Below are positions 1 to 13,700 of a stretch of 64,000 bases of DNA, in pieces. Each line of letters starts with the position of its first letter. The first letter of the stretch is position 1. The notes under the pieces were generated by a model. That model was not told the origin of the DNA and did not search any database. It saw nothing but the letters and a program-made list of their open reading frames with translations. The position numbers and the translations under genes are program-made. Source of the stretch: Gnomoniopsis sp. IMI 355080 (lineage: Eukaryota > Ascomycota > Sordariomycetes > Diaporthales > Gnomoniaceae). The stretch lies in the NCBI GenBank assembly GCA_027946555.1, contig JAPEVC010000007.1:124001-188000 (forward strand), given 5' to 3'.

Positions 1-2590
1 CACGGCTTCGAGGTAGCCGATGGCCACAAGCATGGCGGGTATGCGTGGGTCGTCGTACGAGACAAGGCCCTTGGCGGTGGATACGCTGTAAGAACTGTCG
101 AGGGACGTCATGGGGATGATCACGGATCCGATGGAGCCAGGATTTTTGCCCTCATCGTTGAGCATGGTGTGCGTGCTGACGATGGAGGACATGTTCCCCT
201 CGCTGCTACCAAGCGACTTGGTCAAGATGTCCCAGGGTGCAACGGGTTCGCCGAGTTTCGTTAGATCGCTGGTGACGAGGACCCGAGTGTTTTCAAAAGT
301 GAAGAGGCACTTGCGGAGCTGCTCAAACATTCCCAAGACTTTCTCGGGCTCATTTTGGAGAAGTTTCTTCAATCGACGAAGGTAAACAGCCTTCACAAGA
401 GTACGCCTAGCCATCGGAAGCCACGACTTCTGGACGTGGAGTGCCCAGTCAACCTCGAGAGACATGGTTCTGCCGTCTCGCTTGGCCTCGGGAATATCAG
501 CCAGGGCCTTCGAGATGCCTGCCCTGAGTCTCCGCAGGTCGAAGACACTATCGAACATCAGGGCACGGATCCATTCAATAATGGCTGTGTACTTGTCGGG
601 TTCCACTTGGAAGCTGATGAAGATACTCTCGGGATCATATACTTTGCCGCCCCCGTTCAGGGCGTAGCTGATGGTATCCTTCTCGAGCTCCATGACAACG
701 TCTTCGAAATTAACAAGCTTGCCATCGCGCTTGATGGGCGTGTTGAAGAAGTTGTCGATGAATATGGACATGAGAGGCTTCAGTTCGACAGGGATTTTTG
801 TCGTGCTGACGTGTACTGCAATATGTACGAAGTTGCTTGCTACATTTTCAAATTGGATGAAAAGCGGTAGTCCGGGCCTAGCGTTGTCAATGAGTCTTTG
901 TGTAGAATCCTCGCCCAATCCTATCTCCTTCGCCTTTCCAGACCTGGCAGAGCTGGAGTTGATGAAGTGAATGGACTCTGTGCCAGGCACGGGCCATTGG
1001 TCGATCACAGACGGTGGAATCTCAACCTCGTTCTTGGCTTTTGCTGCTGCTAGCTTCTCGGCCAGCTTCTTCAAGCCTTCCGACCCGAGCTCTGCCTTCC
1101 TCTTTGCGATCCGTGTCTCTTCAGCCTCCTTGACCTTGGTCGCCATCGCCATCGAGGGCTTTCCAAGGATCGAGACGTGATGGACGTCGACCAACCACTT
1201 CCTTAGGAACTCGCGCCACTGACTGTCGTTCCACTTGTCGAGGATGTCATATTCTTGGAGCGTCTCTAGCTCTCGTAGGGTCGAGCCATCCCGCTTCCCG
1301 AAAAGGTAGTCTGAGATGATGTTTTGTGAATAAAAGCCCTCAGAGCTCTCAGCAGAAAACTTGACCTGTCTTCGCTCCCGGCTAATGCATTCCTTCATGT
1401 ATGTCATGTCGAACGGTTTTGAGGCCACCTCTTTCAGCAGATCGTGCAGCCTTTTTTCCACGAACGCAAGCTTTTCGGTAGCAACACCTGTTGGCTGGAA
1501 CCAAATAGTCGAATTTGGCCTTGCGTCCCACCAGTACGATACGGAGCTTGCTAGCTCCTCCCTTTCGACCATGATATTCTCAAGCACCGAGACTGAAGAA
1601 CCACAGAGGTATGTCAGCAGCACATTCAGGGCAGATGTCTCGACAATATCCTGGCAGTTTGGTCCGAAGAAGGCGGAGCTGACATCTCCGGTCGATTCGT
1701 CTTCCTCGGGAAATTCAATGGTCTCCACCACCGTCTCCTTGATGGCGGACGGTTGTGCTGAATCGATCCAAGGCCTTTGTTGAATGTCAGCAAAATTTCC
1801 CGCGGCTGTAACACAAGTAAAAGGAATTTTAGTACCGTCTAAAAGGAGCATCAACAGGAGGTATACTGTCCTTGATGCTCTCTTCGAACTCGTCGAGGAT
1901 CTGCAGTAAGTTGTCGTGATCCGTTTCGCCCACGATGATGACGGCCAAGTTTCGAGGCTGGTACATCTCCTTATGGAACTCACGGATGCGCTCAGGCGTG
2001 AGATCTCGAAGGTTCTCTGGCATGCCACCAGTCTCGTAGCGGAAACCTACGTTTTCAGGATAGAGAAGTCTTCGTGCCTTGAGATCCATTAGCTCGCCCA
2101 TGTTGTAGCGCAGAGCCTGCATCTCGGAGTAAACCACGCCTGCATCGTTGCCCTCGCCGTCAATGTGATGGACTTCAGTGATGCAAGCCTCGTCGGTGAT
2201 CGTGGGAAGAATAACGTGCTCCAGGTACAGAGGCAGGATCTGTGCGAAGCCGTCCCAACCTGCGCTCTCTAGAGTGTATGCAGTGTGGTCAACAGCTGTC
2301 CAGGCGTTTGTGCCGGAGTATGCTCGCGAGGCCAGCTTGTCGAGAAGGCCCTTGTACTGGTAGCTTCTGGAACCCATGAAAACCAAATGCTCTAGAGTGT
2401 GAGGGGCTCCCGAGTCGTCGAAGATCTCCGTAGCCAACGTGAAGTAGCCGCTAATTTTGGGTCCCTCTCGATCGGCCACAATGACTTGCATGCCGCTCCG
2501 CTCGGACTCATACTGAGTGATGGTGGTGGGAGCATAGTCTGTCTTGAAGCTCTGGACTTTGCGGAAACGAGGCTTTTGACTAGGCGCCAT
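1..2590 (-). CDS. M16 family zinc metallopeptidase (YOL098C/Sdd3-like), 3' part outside window
   Basis: Two exons are visible, 2590-1836 and 1774 to the left edge, separated by a 61-nt intron (1775-1835). The join is in frame and the second exon stays open to base 1, giving about 843 residues, so the C-terminus is missing. The inverted zinc motif HxxEH is seen as HTLEH at residues 64-68, with the distal glutamate ligand expected in the E139-E157 stretch. The N-terminal core resembles the fungal M16C-type peptidases related to yeast YOL098C, normally a little over 1000 aa. The start at 2590 was chosen because the conserved N-terminal region begins just after this ATG. An in-frame ORF extends upstream but looks non-conserved. 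The expected role is cytosolic or organellar oligopeptide hydrolysis; the substrate is unknown. It is divergent from the ZW10 homologue. Confidence 0.9.
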
Positions 2591-4310
2591 GCTGGAGGCA
2601 ATTAGGTTCCGGAAGAAGCCCTTGACGGCCCTGAGAAGATTGTTAGTACGAAACGGAAAGGCACATAGCGAATCGAGACATTGATTATGAGAGAAGTTCA
2701 ACAGATGAGGGATAGAAGCCAGGGTGACTTAGGCGAGTGACAGAAGCAGAAAAAGGGGAGAAGTGCATTTGCAGTGGCAGTACCCCAACAACATCCTTTG
2801 CTTGGGAGACGGCGAGGCTTGATAGTCCTGAACAGGCGCTTCTTTCAGTCATGTTTCCAAATCTTAGGTCGCACTGGGTATCTGTCCCTTGACGATACAG
2901 AGCGACAGAAGCAAGCAGAGCACCAAGAGCACCAAGAGCTGCGAGGAGCAGCACTCTAGGTGGAGGCCAAGGATGAGCCATATTCAACTAGGTCGGCGGC
3001 TAACCTCTAGCAAAGCTCGCGGTGCAGTAGGTAGATGGCTGACCACATCCATTCGGGACATAAGTGCCAGATGTACGGCTCGGGTGCAAGGGCTCGGCGT
3101 TGTGCTCACGTACCTAGGGCCGGAAGAAAGAAGCACGAGAAGAAAGCAGATGTTGTGCGATGGGCAAGAATGCAGTTCGGGGAGGACGGGGGCACAGCAG
3201 GGTCGAATTCAGTGTGATGCAAAATGACCCAACGAGTCTGAGGGCGCAGAATGGTGTGCTGACATACCTTGCAGCAGTATGATTGGGCCTGAGTGAGAGT
3301 GACCTTGAGCGCACTGGTGAGATATCGCAGATAGATCCAATGAGGAAGTGCCCGAGCAAGGCTCTCTTCAGCGATAAGTTGGGGCTGCGCGTCAAAAAGT
3401 GGTGAACGGCCACGACTTGTGCTTGGTCCTGTCTGTGGCACCCCCAGACGGAAGTGTGGATAGATGCAGGACAGGATCTCTTCGAGCACCACCGGTGAGT
3501 AGGGCTGATCTGCTCCTGGGGATTTCGGATCGACAGGCGGAACCGAGCGGAGAGCACACAAGAGGTGTGAGATGTTTGAACGAGGTACAAGGAATGTGTC
3601 TGTCGTAGTCCGTCACCTTGATGGTCGCCGGTCGAGAACAAATAGTTTCTTGGAGGGGCAGTCTCAATATCAAAAGTGAACCCCGCGGACGATAAGTAAT
3701 TTCAGGGGCCAAGTATACAGTACCGCTACTAGCCGTATCTTACGCCCTTGGGGAACATTTAGTACTAGTGCAACTCGACGTACCCAAGGTCTGCACAATA
3801 TGAATTTTGATGTTAACAGGAACAAGATTGTTTCTTTTAGACTCCAACTTCGAAACCATGCAAATTGGCACAAGGGAGCTTCTCAAGAAAACGTAGGATA
3901 TTTCCAAGCTTATCGTAAAATACGTGTCTTTTGGTACTAAGAACCTTGAGAAGAGAAAGCAGGGATAAGCAATTTGGCCTTGCAACAAGCTCTCGGTTCC
4001 GCGCTTCTGTTCACGGTGGACAAATGCCTGCCACGATTTTATATAACGCGCTCCCACGTCACCGCGACCAGCTTCACAACGGGCACTTTTGTCGCAACAG
4101 CTTTCAAATCGTGATACCCTTCTTCTGACAATGCTTCAATCTTGGCGGTAGTTATGTTTCCGTAGTCCTCCAATTTGACATACTCTCCGACGCTTTACTC
4201 GTTTCCCCAATATCGTCCCGGCAAGGTCATTTGCAACCTGGCATCTCGACTCGACTCCGGACTTGTAACCGTTACCTTGCGCGCAATTCAACAATCTCAG
4301 CAACTGTATC
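2591..4310. other. Intergenic, divergent promoter region
   Basis: This 1.7-kb spacer lies between the 5' ends of the M16 peptidase gene (minus) and the ZW10 homologue (plus). Several overlapping minus-strand ORFs of 100-175 codons occur at 3100-3700, but they show no recognisable domain and no agreement between frames. An A/T-rich stretch with the TATA-like sequence tatataacg at about 4039-4047 lies about 270 bp before the ZW10 start. No RNA gene or repeat was recognised. Confidence 0.5.
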
Positions 4311-7104
4311 ATGAGTACCTCGGGCAATCCAGGCGCCTTGGGCCAGGCCTTGGTGGAATTTACCACCAACGGTGCCTTTCCGGAGGAGGGTATATCGGAT
4401 CTGAAACTAAGCTCCGACCAGCTACCGCCTGCTATTCAGTCCCTCGCCCAGGCCAAGACCAACCTGGAGGTGTGCTTCCTTGATATGACATCCATTTCCT
4501 TGTCCTACCGAGCACTAACCATGGAGCCCTCCCACAGGCCGAAATTCACACCATCAACACCGAGACTGCTCCTGATGTTGCTACTTGGCGTGCCAACGCC
4601 GCCTCACTCCAAGACGACATACAGCGCTCACGTCACCTCGCCAGCACTATCCTCCGCCAAGCCGACGAGCCCGTCATCTCGGGCGAAGCCATTATCGACG
4701 CTGCGGAGAAGGTTTCCTTCCTGGAAGCCGAGCTCGCCTATAATACACGCGTGCGCGAGGCGCTCGCTGCTATCAAAGAAGTCAGTGGCGTGCTGTACCA
4801 GGCGGACCAGGCGTGCTCCGAGCGACGGATACTGGACGCATTGAGGCTTTTGGAAAAAGCTTGGGAAAATCTGGATGCGTTGCCTGTTGGCAAGGGCGTC
4901 AGGGTCGCTCGGGTCTTGGACGCAAGAGCCTTTGAGCTGAAGAACACAATACATGAAGTTTTTGAACATGTATGGAAGGCGCTAGTCCACGTGGACGTCG
5001 AGAACAAAACGGTCTCGATCGTTCAGACTAGAGAAGGCGAAGCGGTGAGCCTCACGGATGCGGTCGTCGGGCTGAAGTCTTACAAAGAGGTTGACCAGCG
5101 TATGGCTCATATGTGGCATGAAGTTGATCAGGCTATTGTTGGACCGCGGTTGGACATCGACAACCCTTCAATTCCTGGGATTGTCGCGGACGGCGATGTT
5201 TTGCGAACAGAAGGCAAAGCGGACAAGTCGATCGATGCACTTTTCGCGGATATGGACAAAGTCTTCACCTACTTCTCCGAGAAGCTGCCACCGGACCTGA
5301 TCGACTCCATATCCGCGTTGATGATGCCCGAGATTGTATCAAGAATCATCTCGCTGTGGCTAGACTCGGCTGTACCAGCTTCGTTGAAGCAGATGGACCT
5401 CTTTGAGAGCATCATGGCGTCCGCGAAGCGATTCTGTGCGAGGCTTACAAAGCTCAAATTCGCTGGGTTCAACGAGCTACAAGATTGGGTGGAGGATGCG
5501 CCCAAGGTCTGGCTTGCAAAATGCCGGGAGACTGCATTAGACACAGTCCGAACACGTCTTTCAGAAGGTCTCGGCTCTTCCAAACAGGTGGAAAGAGTCG
5601 AAAAACAGATGGTGTCACGCGCTGAGGGTCAGGAGCTGGCTGCCGCACCGGCTACGGCTGCTGCTGCCGAGGATGATGATTGGGCTGCTTGGGATGATGA
5701 GGGAGATCCACAGGAAGAAGAGCCACAAGGTGCTCCCGCTACACAAGCCGAACAAGCTCCGAAATTAGCAGAAGCATTTGACGATGAGGTCGCTGACGCA
5801 TGGGGGTGGAACGAGGATGGTGATGCTTCAGATGTTCCCAAGGATCCCGAAGCTCCCGATGCCCCTGAGACTCATCTCGAGTCCAAAGAAGAAGCTCAAG
5901 ACGATGATGCTGCTGATGCATGGGGTTGGGGCGACGATGATGCTCATGAGGAGCCGCAGAATCAGCCTCCTGCCAAGCAACCGGAACCAGCAATTCACCC
6001 GCCAGCTCAACAAAGGGAAATGATTCTGAAAGAGACCTATAATATCTCATCCATGCCCGAGCCAGTGCTTCAGCTCATATTCGCGATACTGGAAGACGGC
6101 GCGACGTTGACAAATGAGGCGTACGTCTGTTGCAACCCCATGGCATTGACATGTTGATTGACATCTTGCAGACATGAAAGCAGTCCCGTAGCTAAGGCCG
6201 CATCTGGCCTGTTCAGCTTACCGACGTTGGCACTGGCGATGTTCAGGGCCGCTGGACCTTATTACTATGCGCTGGATCACGGCGGCAACATGTGAGTCTT
6301 CCCCTGTATCTGTGCGCACGATACTATACATCTTGGCTAATTTCTTTAACTAGGTTCTTATACAACGACACCCTCTATCTAGCAGAGAAACTAGGCGACT
6401 TTGCCAACTCCTGGAAGGAACGCAATGACCTCTCGCCACGAGCCCAAAAGATGCTCCGTCTCGAGAACGACGTCAAGACCATGCAGAGTTTCGCAGCCCG
6501 AGCCTACAGCAACGAGATGAATATCCAAAAGACTGTCTTACGCGACCTCATTGGCGGCGAACAGTCACTCCTCCAACAGGATGACATTGACAGCTGCATT
6601 GATGCCGCCGTCGCCCGCGTGCGCACCCTCGCGGCTACTTGGGAGAAGATTCTCGCGCGCTCCGCCTGGTATCAAGCCGTCGGCTCGCTCGCGGACGCAA
6701 TTTCCCTCAAAATCATCTCGGACGTCATGGATGCGCCCTCGGTAAGCCAGGACGACGCGTACAATATCGCCAAGTTGATCGCCACAGTGACGGAGCTGGA
6801 CGAACTGTTCCTGCCGAGTCGCGCTTCAAAACACACAGCGGCCCACAAAGAGGCTGAGGTCCCGCAGACGACGCAATATGCGCCATCATGGATGCGACTC
6901 AAGTATCTTAGTGAGGTGCTGCAGTCAAATTTGCGGGACGTGCGGTTCTTGTGGATGGAAAGCGAGCTGAGTCTGTTCTTTACTGTGGGCGAGATCATAG
7001 ACCTGATCAATCTCAGCTTTGAGGATAACGCGCGGACAAGAGAGGTGATACGGGAGATCACAGGGAACCCGCACCCAAGACAGCTTGAGGAAGGCGGATG
7101 GTAA
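4311..7104 (+). CDS. ZW10: Dsl1/ZW10-family ER tethering complex subunit
   Basis: Four exons, 4311-4469, 4538-6120, 6172-6291 and 6354-7104, encode 870 aa; all three introns (68, 51, 62 nt) close in frame. The helical N-terminal half and the C-terminal helical domain resemble fungal ZW10/Dsl1 proteins. Family knowledge: Dsl1 with Tip20 and Sec39 (metazoan ZW10-RINT1-NAG) tethers COPI vesicles at the ER and works with the Sec22-containing SNARE complex; metazoan ZW10 also serves at kinetochores. Between the two halves, at about residues 425-545, lies an acidic, low-complexity linker carrying tryptophan pairs W435/W438, W475/W477 and W515/W517. In yeast Dsl1 the equivalent acidic tryptophan-containing loop binds coatomer. 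By inference this protein is the COPI-binding tether rather than only a kinetochore protein. Confidence 0.9.
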
Positions 7105-7750
7105 CGCAACGTAAGGGCCTGTGCGGTGTTGCTCTGAATCGTCGCAACGCATGCTCACAAACGGGGGAGCATGGTCATCACTGCTGGTAATCTGGGATCT
7201 GAACTTTCGTCACATAGCAGAATTACAGTCCACCTATTCTCAGTCCGGCATCATCATCTTCGATAGACCTTTCAGCACTTTGAAGCTCATTCAACCGAAA
7301 GTATATTCCGACTAGCTCTGGTAACGAACTAACGGTTGCCTTCATGTATTCGAGACCACAAGGCTCCCAACCTGAAGGACCTGTTCCGAGAATCCTCCGT
7401 GGACGCGTAGGTGTATAGTACAGTCGCATGGTTGCATTTGTCGCACCTTCCCAACCTCACCCAGCAAAACGGCCTTCCTGCAGAACACAAAATGTCTAGT
7501 GTTGAGAGCCGAGGCTGCTGTGCCAGATATGTGGGAAACATTCTCCTTGACAGCTCCGATCTCCGAGGATCTCATGTCAGGCCACATCCTCGGTCCAGCC
7601 AAGATACTCACCATTACTGCTACTAGGTACTACGTGTTCGACCCTGTCCATCAAGTATCACCACCCTGCCCACACATGCTAACGTTTGCGACCAGCCCAT
7701 GTTAGCCACGTCAATGAAACACCACCACGCCCTTAACACGGAACACAAGT

Positions 7751-7762
7751 GGGGGGGGGGGG
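7751..7762. repeat. Poly(G)12 tract
   Basis: Twelve consecutive G residues follow a T and precede the sequence ttagg. It sits in intergenic DNA in the 3' flank of the ZW10 homologue. A second shorter G run lies at about 7925. Such tracts are prone to slippage and sequencing error. Confidence 0.8.
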
Positions 7763-10700
7763 TTAGGCAGCACTCCCCCACGAGCACGAAACGTCCGTGG
7801 AGAAGAAGTGCGGTACACCAACAGGCAAGGGGCGGAAACGCACCCCCAAAAAAGTGAGCTATAAATAAAAGAAACACAGAGTATAGGCACAATGCAAACC
7901 AAATGCAAGAAGAAAATGTCTCCGGGGGGGGCGTCGATCCCGACTGGGCTTCGCCTAACATTTTTGGTTTTCGGGGACTCGACACCCTAGCGCAAAATGT
8001 GTGTGTAATGTTGCTACTATCACTACTACACTATGTTGCATCGGGGTCCTAAAATACCTGACTGCGATAGGCTCGCCATCCATCGGGCTGGCGTCGTCTT
8101 GGCTAAAGAGACTAAAAAAGACAAGGTAAAACTACTTTAGTATGTACGGATTACAGACGGCCTTGTGTATTACTAAACGATCGCCAAACGATGTCACGCT
8201 GAACTAGTAAAACTAAGTTCCCGAAAGGACGAAGTGTCCCAAACCGATCGATTATAGGAATTTAAGCTCCGGTTGAGATAGGCCTTGTTCCTGGACTTGG
8301 CATGAACATGGCACACGCCGGATAGGGATGATCGAATGTTCAAAGAAAAAAAATGGGAAAAAGAGAAGGGTTCAGGGGGATCGACTAGGCGCCGGCCGGG
8401 TGATTCACCGTGAACATCGGACGAACGACTGTCCCAAAGCAGCACAGATCGTGTGCTTTCTGACCAGCCGTTTTTTTTCTTTCAATTTTTTTCCTTTTGT
8501 GGAGTGGGTGCACTCTATGTTGGGCATGGTGAACAACCAACTTAATCAAGCTGCTGCTTGGTGCTCGCAAAGCGAACTCTTTTCGTTAGGTTGGTTTAGA
8601 TTCAAAGTTTCAAAACAGCCAAAAGCATCAAACGAACGGTCAAGCGGCCTATATATAGACGATTTTCTGCGCTTCTTTTTTAGTGTCCGGGCACCCGCTC
8701 GCTGCCTCTTGAGCGGCACGGCCTTTTTTTTTTTTCTTTTTTTCTTGTTTTTCGTCTGAATTCTTTGAATTCCCCATCCGTGCACCGGTTTAGGTTGAGA
8801 AGGTTTTTCCGTGACAGCACAGCCGCATTCTGCGCCTCACAGTTACTACATAGCCCCCAAGACCACCGTTTGACGTTTATCGTGAAGATGCACAGAACGC
8901 GTAGCGACCCAAACATCGCTAGCAGAAACCTTGCGATGCGATAGGACAGTTTCGTGCCAAAACAATTCCCAGCTAACACAAATTTAGCGTGCCGTTTGTG
9001 AATAAGCAGTTGCATGGCAAACTCTCCCGCCCTCAATCAATGCAGATCTGCTTTCTGCATTTTTGTGGTAAAGCATACTATAGTTGTATATGGGTCTATG
9101 CTAGAACAAGTGCAATATGGAAATCTCTGGGTCCTTGGTGATTACGATTTACACGCTTGAATGCCAAGGGCTCACAGACGTGTTGAGGAACGAGGCTTAC
9201 GTACTTGTTGTATACGGCATATCGCGAGCATGAAAACCCCAGGTTCAGGCTCCGGACGGGTTTTGAGTCGGAGAATTTCGCCCTTGTCCTCGTCCAACAG
9301 ATAGGATGGATTAGGTAGGTGGCCCTCGGAGGACTTGCGAGATACTGCACCTCTTTCTCCCCCCCCCCTCGTTCTCCCTCTTCCTCTCGCACAAGGGCCC
9401 CATTGCATGGGCTGGACAACCCAACATGCATATGTGTGGTCCCATTGTCACCGTTGTTGCATTCCGTCATTATCTCGAGACGAAATCTTGGGTGCAAACA
9501 CTTTAGGTACCGTAGTTCCTTACCGGAAAAGTACTGTGCGTGCCGGGATGTTGATAAAGCGCGGCGACTTTTTTTTTTTGAGTTGTTTGGCAGGCTGCAG
9601 ACTAGCACCAGCTGACAACTTGTCACATGGCGTCAACAATCTCGGTCCGTTGGCAAGGCTAGATTGAGTAACAACGGGTGGACGACACGGAGGACCTGCC
9701 CAGTTTTGGTTCTTCAGCCGCCCTCCGTTGAGTCCACTAAGTCGACACAGGTTCCAGGGCCGAACGTTGGACTTGTAGCTGGACCCGGAAGCGTGACGCG
9801 GAGGTTCCCGCTAAACAAGTCCTCCTCACCATGATCTTTTCGGGCAGTCGGTCTACACGCGACTAGCATAGTCAGTCACAAGAGCTAAAAGAGTGCCTAG
9901 CCGCGGTTCGCGAAATCGCGTAGACGACTGGGCGGGGATGCAAGATGCGCTTCACAGCGTGAGACCTGCCGGTGATGATTCGCGCAAATCTGACAGAATT
10001 CCTACGAACGCAGTACATGGGTCGGCGTTGCTGGATGCAGTGGCATCAGATCTTGGAAAGATCGATGATGCCGACAATTGCAACTACTTAGTACATGGAG
10101 TTTCGCGTCTCCATACAGAGCCGCAAGGTCACACTTTCCGAATTTCGATTCGGTACCAAGCAGACGGTGCCATTAGTCAGGACTCTTGTCGTCTCTACGT
10201 TGACGTCGGCTTCTAATCGAGAGCGAAAGCATGGCCGCCGGCAAAGGAGGCGGGATACCTATCATCCAAACTATGTCACCGTGCGTCTCGGTGATCGACG
10301 AACTTTCTGTCCCCATTGTGACGCCGACCTGAATCAGGGGAAGCCCACAAAAGAACGCGGCCCTTGCTTGAGAAACCCAGTCGCATCCACCGTGGTTGGA
10401 CATGGCAACTCCGAGAAAGCCACTTGGGGGGAACCAGGCGCCAAGTGCCGCTGACACTTCGAATCGTGGTGTCCTGGAGAATATGGACCTTAGAGCGATC
10501 TTGCTCCACCCCTCGGATTCCCACCATTGCTTCCGACAGAATAGGACAGGAGGATACAATCGGCTCGGGACTTGGGTTTTACTGTCTCTGCTGCATGTTG
10601 CCAAACGTTGCCAATTTGTTGCCCAGTCCAATATCCACCACAGCATACTCTTCTCGTCCACGAAGCTATACCTAGAGTGGCACAGTAGGTGCATGCTGAG

Positions 10701-13700
10701 CATCAAACGACTTGCGGGAGTTGCACGAGGATAGTCACTCAGAAAACCAGACGAAAAGGCAGATCGCAACTATACCTTTTTGGTTGCATGATCTGCTCCG
10801 AACCCATGGCACGTTTTCGTCTGAAGTTTGGAGGTCCCATTTTTCCAGGGGAGAAGTCGCCTGAGCAAGGGTATCCCTGATGGCTCCAGGGGCACCGATG
10901 GATCCTCTTCGAGCGTCGACACTGTGTTGTAGCCGGGACTTAATGCACTGGGTCAACGGGACAGATACACGTAAAAGAGTAATCGAAACGGCGCCAAATG
11001 GGGGTCGTGTGAGTCGTGGACCCCCGTGAGACCCGTTGGCGCAGTACTCTCCTAGTGAAAGCATGCTGTCCATAGCCCTTTGCATGCCAAGGAAAAGTGG
11101 CTCTGGTGTTGATCATGGCCGTGGTCCGTACTAGGCGGTTGTGCGTGGCAGAAGTTCGGCATCGTAGCCGGCGAGTACGTACAGATGTGTCAGTGAGGTT
11201 CGCAGATTGTGTACGATACAGACCGCGTTCCTATTCCTGGAGTCTGCTCTCCCATTAGTGACGTCTTGACCGATTTCGTGTGTAGTCCCCATGTCCTGGA
11301 GCATTTACTTTGTGCGCCAAGAGGAACGGGCTACTAAGTACTACGATAGTATAGTCATCCATGGATTACTCTTATCAGACTAACGGCAGAGAGCAGCACG
11401 TTGCTGAGGACCACCATATCCCATGGACGAGTTGAGCGTAGCGAGTACCATAGTAATAAGTTTCGGCTTCTCATAGTCCCACGAGCAACCAGTCCGCTCC
11501 TTTTTAATCGTCCAGGGCTATCTCTGATCGAGTAGCACGTTCTTGGCATCGCACAATGGGCAAAGCTGTGACTGTAAGATATCTAAACCGCGGATTGGCA
11601 CGACATTGCCTGCCACAAGTCCATGTACAATGAATTGCCAGGGTCGATTTGTTCGCAGATACATAGTACTCGAAGTCCATGGTCCGGCCCAAAGAAACCC
11701 TGAGCAATTGGGCTTGATGAGGCGAAACTGATGTCCTGGTCCGAACAGTATGTTGTTGACCACACATCTGAGACTGAGGCTGTGCACCGTCGGACAGCAG
11801 TACGGCGCCAGCTGTGACCGTTGACAAGGTTTCGGTCCACAACCACAAAGGCTGACCCTTGAGACTGCACGCTAGTGTTGCCGCGATTTGTTTGCAATAG
11901 CCTCGAGGGGAAGATACTGTGCGACAAGACGGGATGTGCAGAGAATGCACGGTGGCAGGGCTTGGGACGCATTTTCCTTGGCAGATACCCCCTTTTCTTT
12001 CCGCTTGCGCCATTCGCGAACAGCGTCATGAGAGGGTCACCAATTCCAGAACGGTACGGGTGATGAAAGACATCGATTCCAGAGAGTCGCGAAAGTCGCC
12101 TCTCCTTGACAGGGTTGATAAGAAAGGGAGCGATCAATCTGACTGTCTAGCTGGCATCTCGACGTCTGCAGCGAGGCCCTCAGGCGACTACTTTTGGCTC
12201 GCTGGCGCGAAAGCTGGTGACGGAGGAGCTGCTGCTGAACGCGACGACCTGTAGTGAGTAGAGCAATGCCATAAGTCGCTCAGGAGCTGACTTGGCGCTG
12301 GCCAACCTCAACACAACTTGCTCGAGGCCGCGGGGCGCAACGCGCGGGAACTTGTAAATGCAACACGACGCAGTACACAGCTGGAAGCCCCTCTGAAAAG
12401 GGGTCCACTGCCTCGCAGCCTGGCGAGGGTTTCCACCCAGTACATGGTAGCTTCTGTCTGTGCATATGCGCGTTTTACTGCGTACATACTGCGTACAGAG
12501 TAGCATTGAGTCGTCTAAGAGTCGTCCGCGATCAGCGAGCGAAGTTGCAATAGTGCAGGTACTGGGGGACATCCGCGGTGACGCGTGTGTTTCGGTCCCA
12601 GAAGAGGTGTCTCGGCCCTGCGCGTCAGGCTACGCGCCAGCATATCGAAGAAGTACCCCATCTGTGAACAAGTCAAAAGTCTTCTAGAATCTGAATGAAG
12701 CCTTTATGATAATACATAGTATTCGGCCCTGACATGTCATAATGGGTTCCAGGAACTGGATTCATGATCTTAAGTGGTGGTACAGATGTGTGGCTGACTG
12801 GTGCATGGCGCCAATGATTCGCTGCCCGAGGTGGACGGTGCAAGAAACATGAGTTCAGACTGTGGGGCCACACTCAGCCCCTGTCCCTGTGGGAAGTCAG
12901 GGACCCATATTTAGGTCTCGGTCGTGATTCGTGAGCAGTGTTTTTACCCGGCTGTTTCCCGACGTAGCCCAGAATGCTAACTGGGGATGGTGCGGACTGA
13001 CTGTTCATTAGGTACTGCGTACACAGCAAGAGCACCGTAGGCCGCCCAGCCAAAGACGCCTGCGTCCAAGAAAAGTCGTGCTGGTTTTACCTCCTGGGTC
13101 AAAGACTCCCAGAGTCGCGTGGACGCAAGCTAAAGTGGTACAGTGAGACCAGCATCGGCTCTGGGGCGGTATTAGTGGGTGGGAGTTGCGATTGTGTATC
13201 CGCACCAGGCAAGTCAGACAGGCTGACACGACGCAGCATCGCATTGCATCGCATCGCATCCATGGATGCTGACTGCTCGTCATGGCTTGCAATCCTTCCA
13301 TCAAAGTGACGGAGTGAGCACCAGATGGATCATATCATGGGTGGCGCGGGCTGGGGGTCAGCAAGCTGTGGTTGCACGCATGTATTCCGTAGACGGGTAG
13401 CCAGCCGCGCTCGCAGTAGGGGCTGCAAAAAGAAGTCTGATCTGGGTTTGTGACAGGTCGAGGCACGAGCCAATGGACACGCACCACGAAACGCGAGGCG
13501 CTGGAAGTCCAGAAAGCTTAGTGGAGGAGCGTACTTGGTGCACCGAGGCTGCAGCTGTGGCGTCTAGCTTGGGCGGCTAGTCTTTTTAGGGAAACCGGAC
13601 CCCTGACGCTAATGCAGGTACGGGGAACGACTGCATGGAGTCCTGCTTGTGGCATAGACGCAGCTAGGAATGGACCTTGTGCAATGGGATCATGGCCCTC

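Noticed and set aside
2591..2701. N-terminal extension of the M16 peptidase with a possible mitochondrial-targeting look
   Set aside because: The conserved region starts right after the ATG at 2590; the extension is not typical of relatives recalled, so it was not included, though it cannot be excluded.
10173..10769. 198-codon minus-strand ORF in the desert upstream of the homeobox gene
   Set aside because: No domain recognised, overlaps other ORFs of similar length in other frames, and no splice-consistent neighbouring exon.
11504..12137. Two overlapping minus-strand ORFs (169 and 184 codons)
   Set aside because: They lie in different frames over the same DNA, show no family similarity, and look like chance open frames in GC-balanced DNA.
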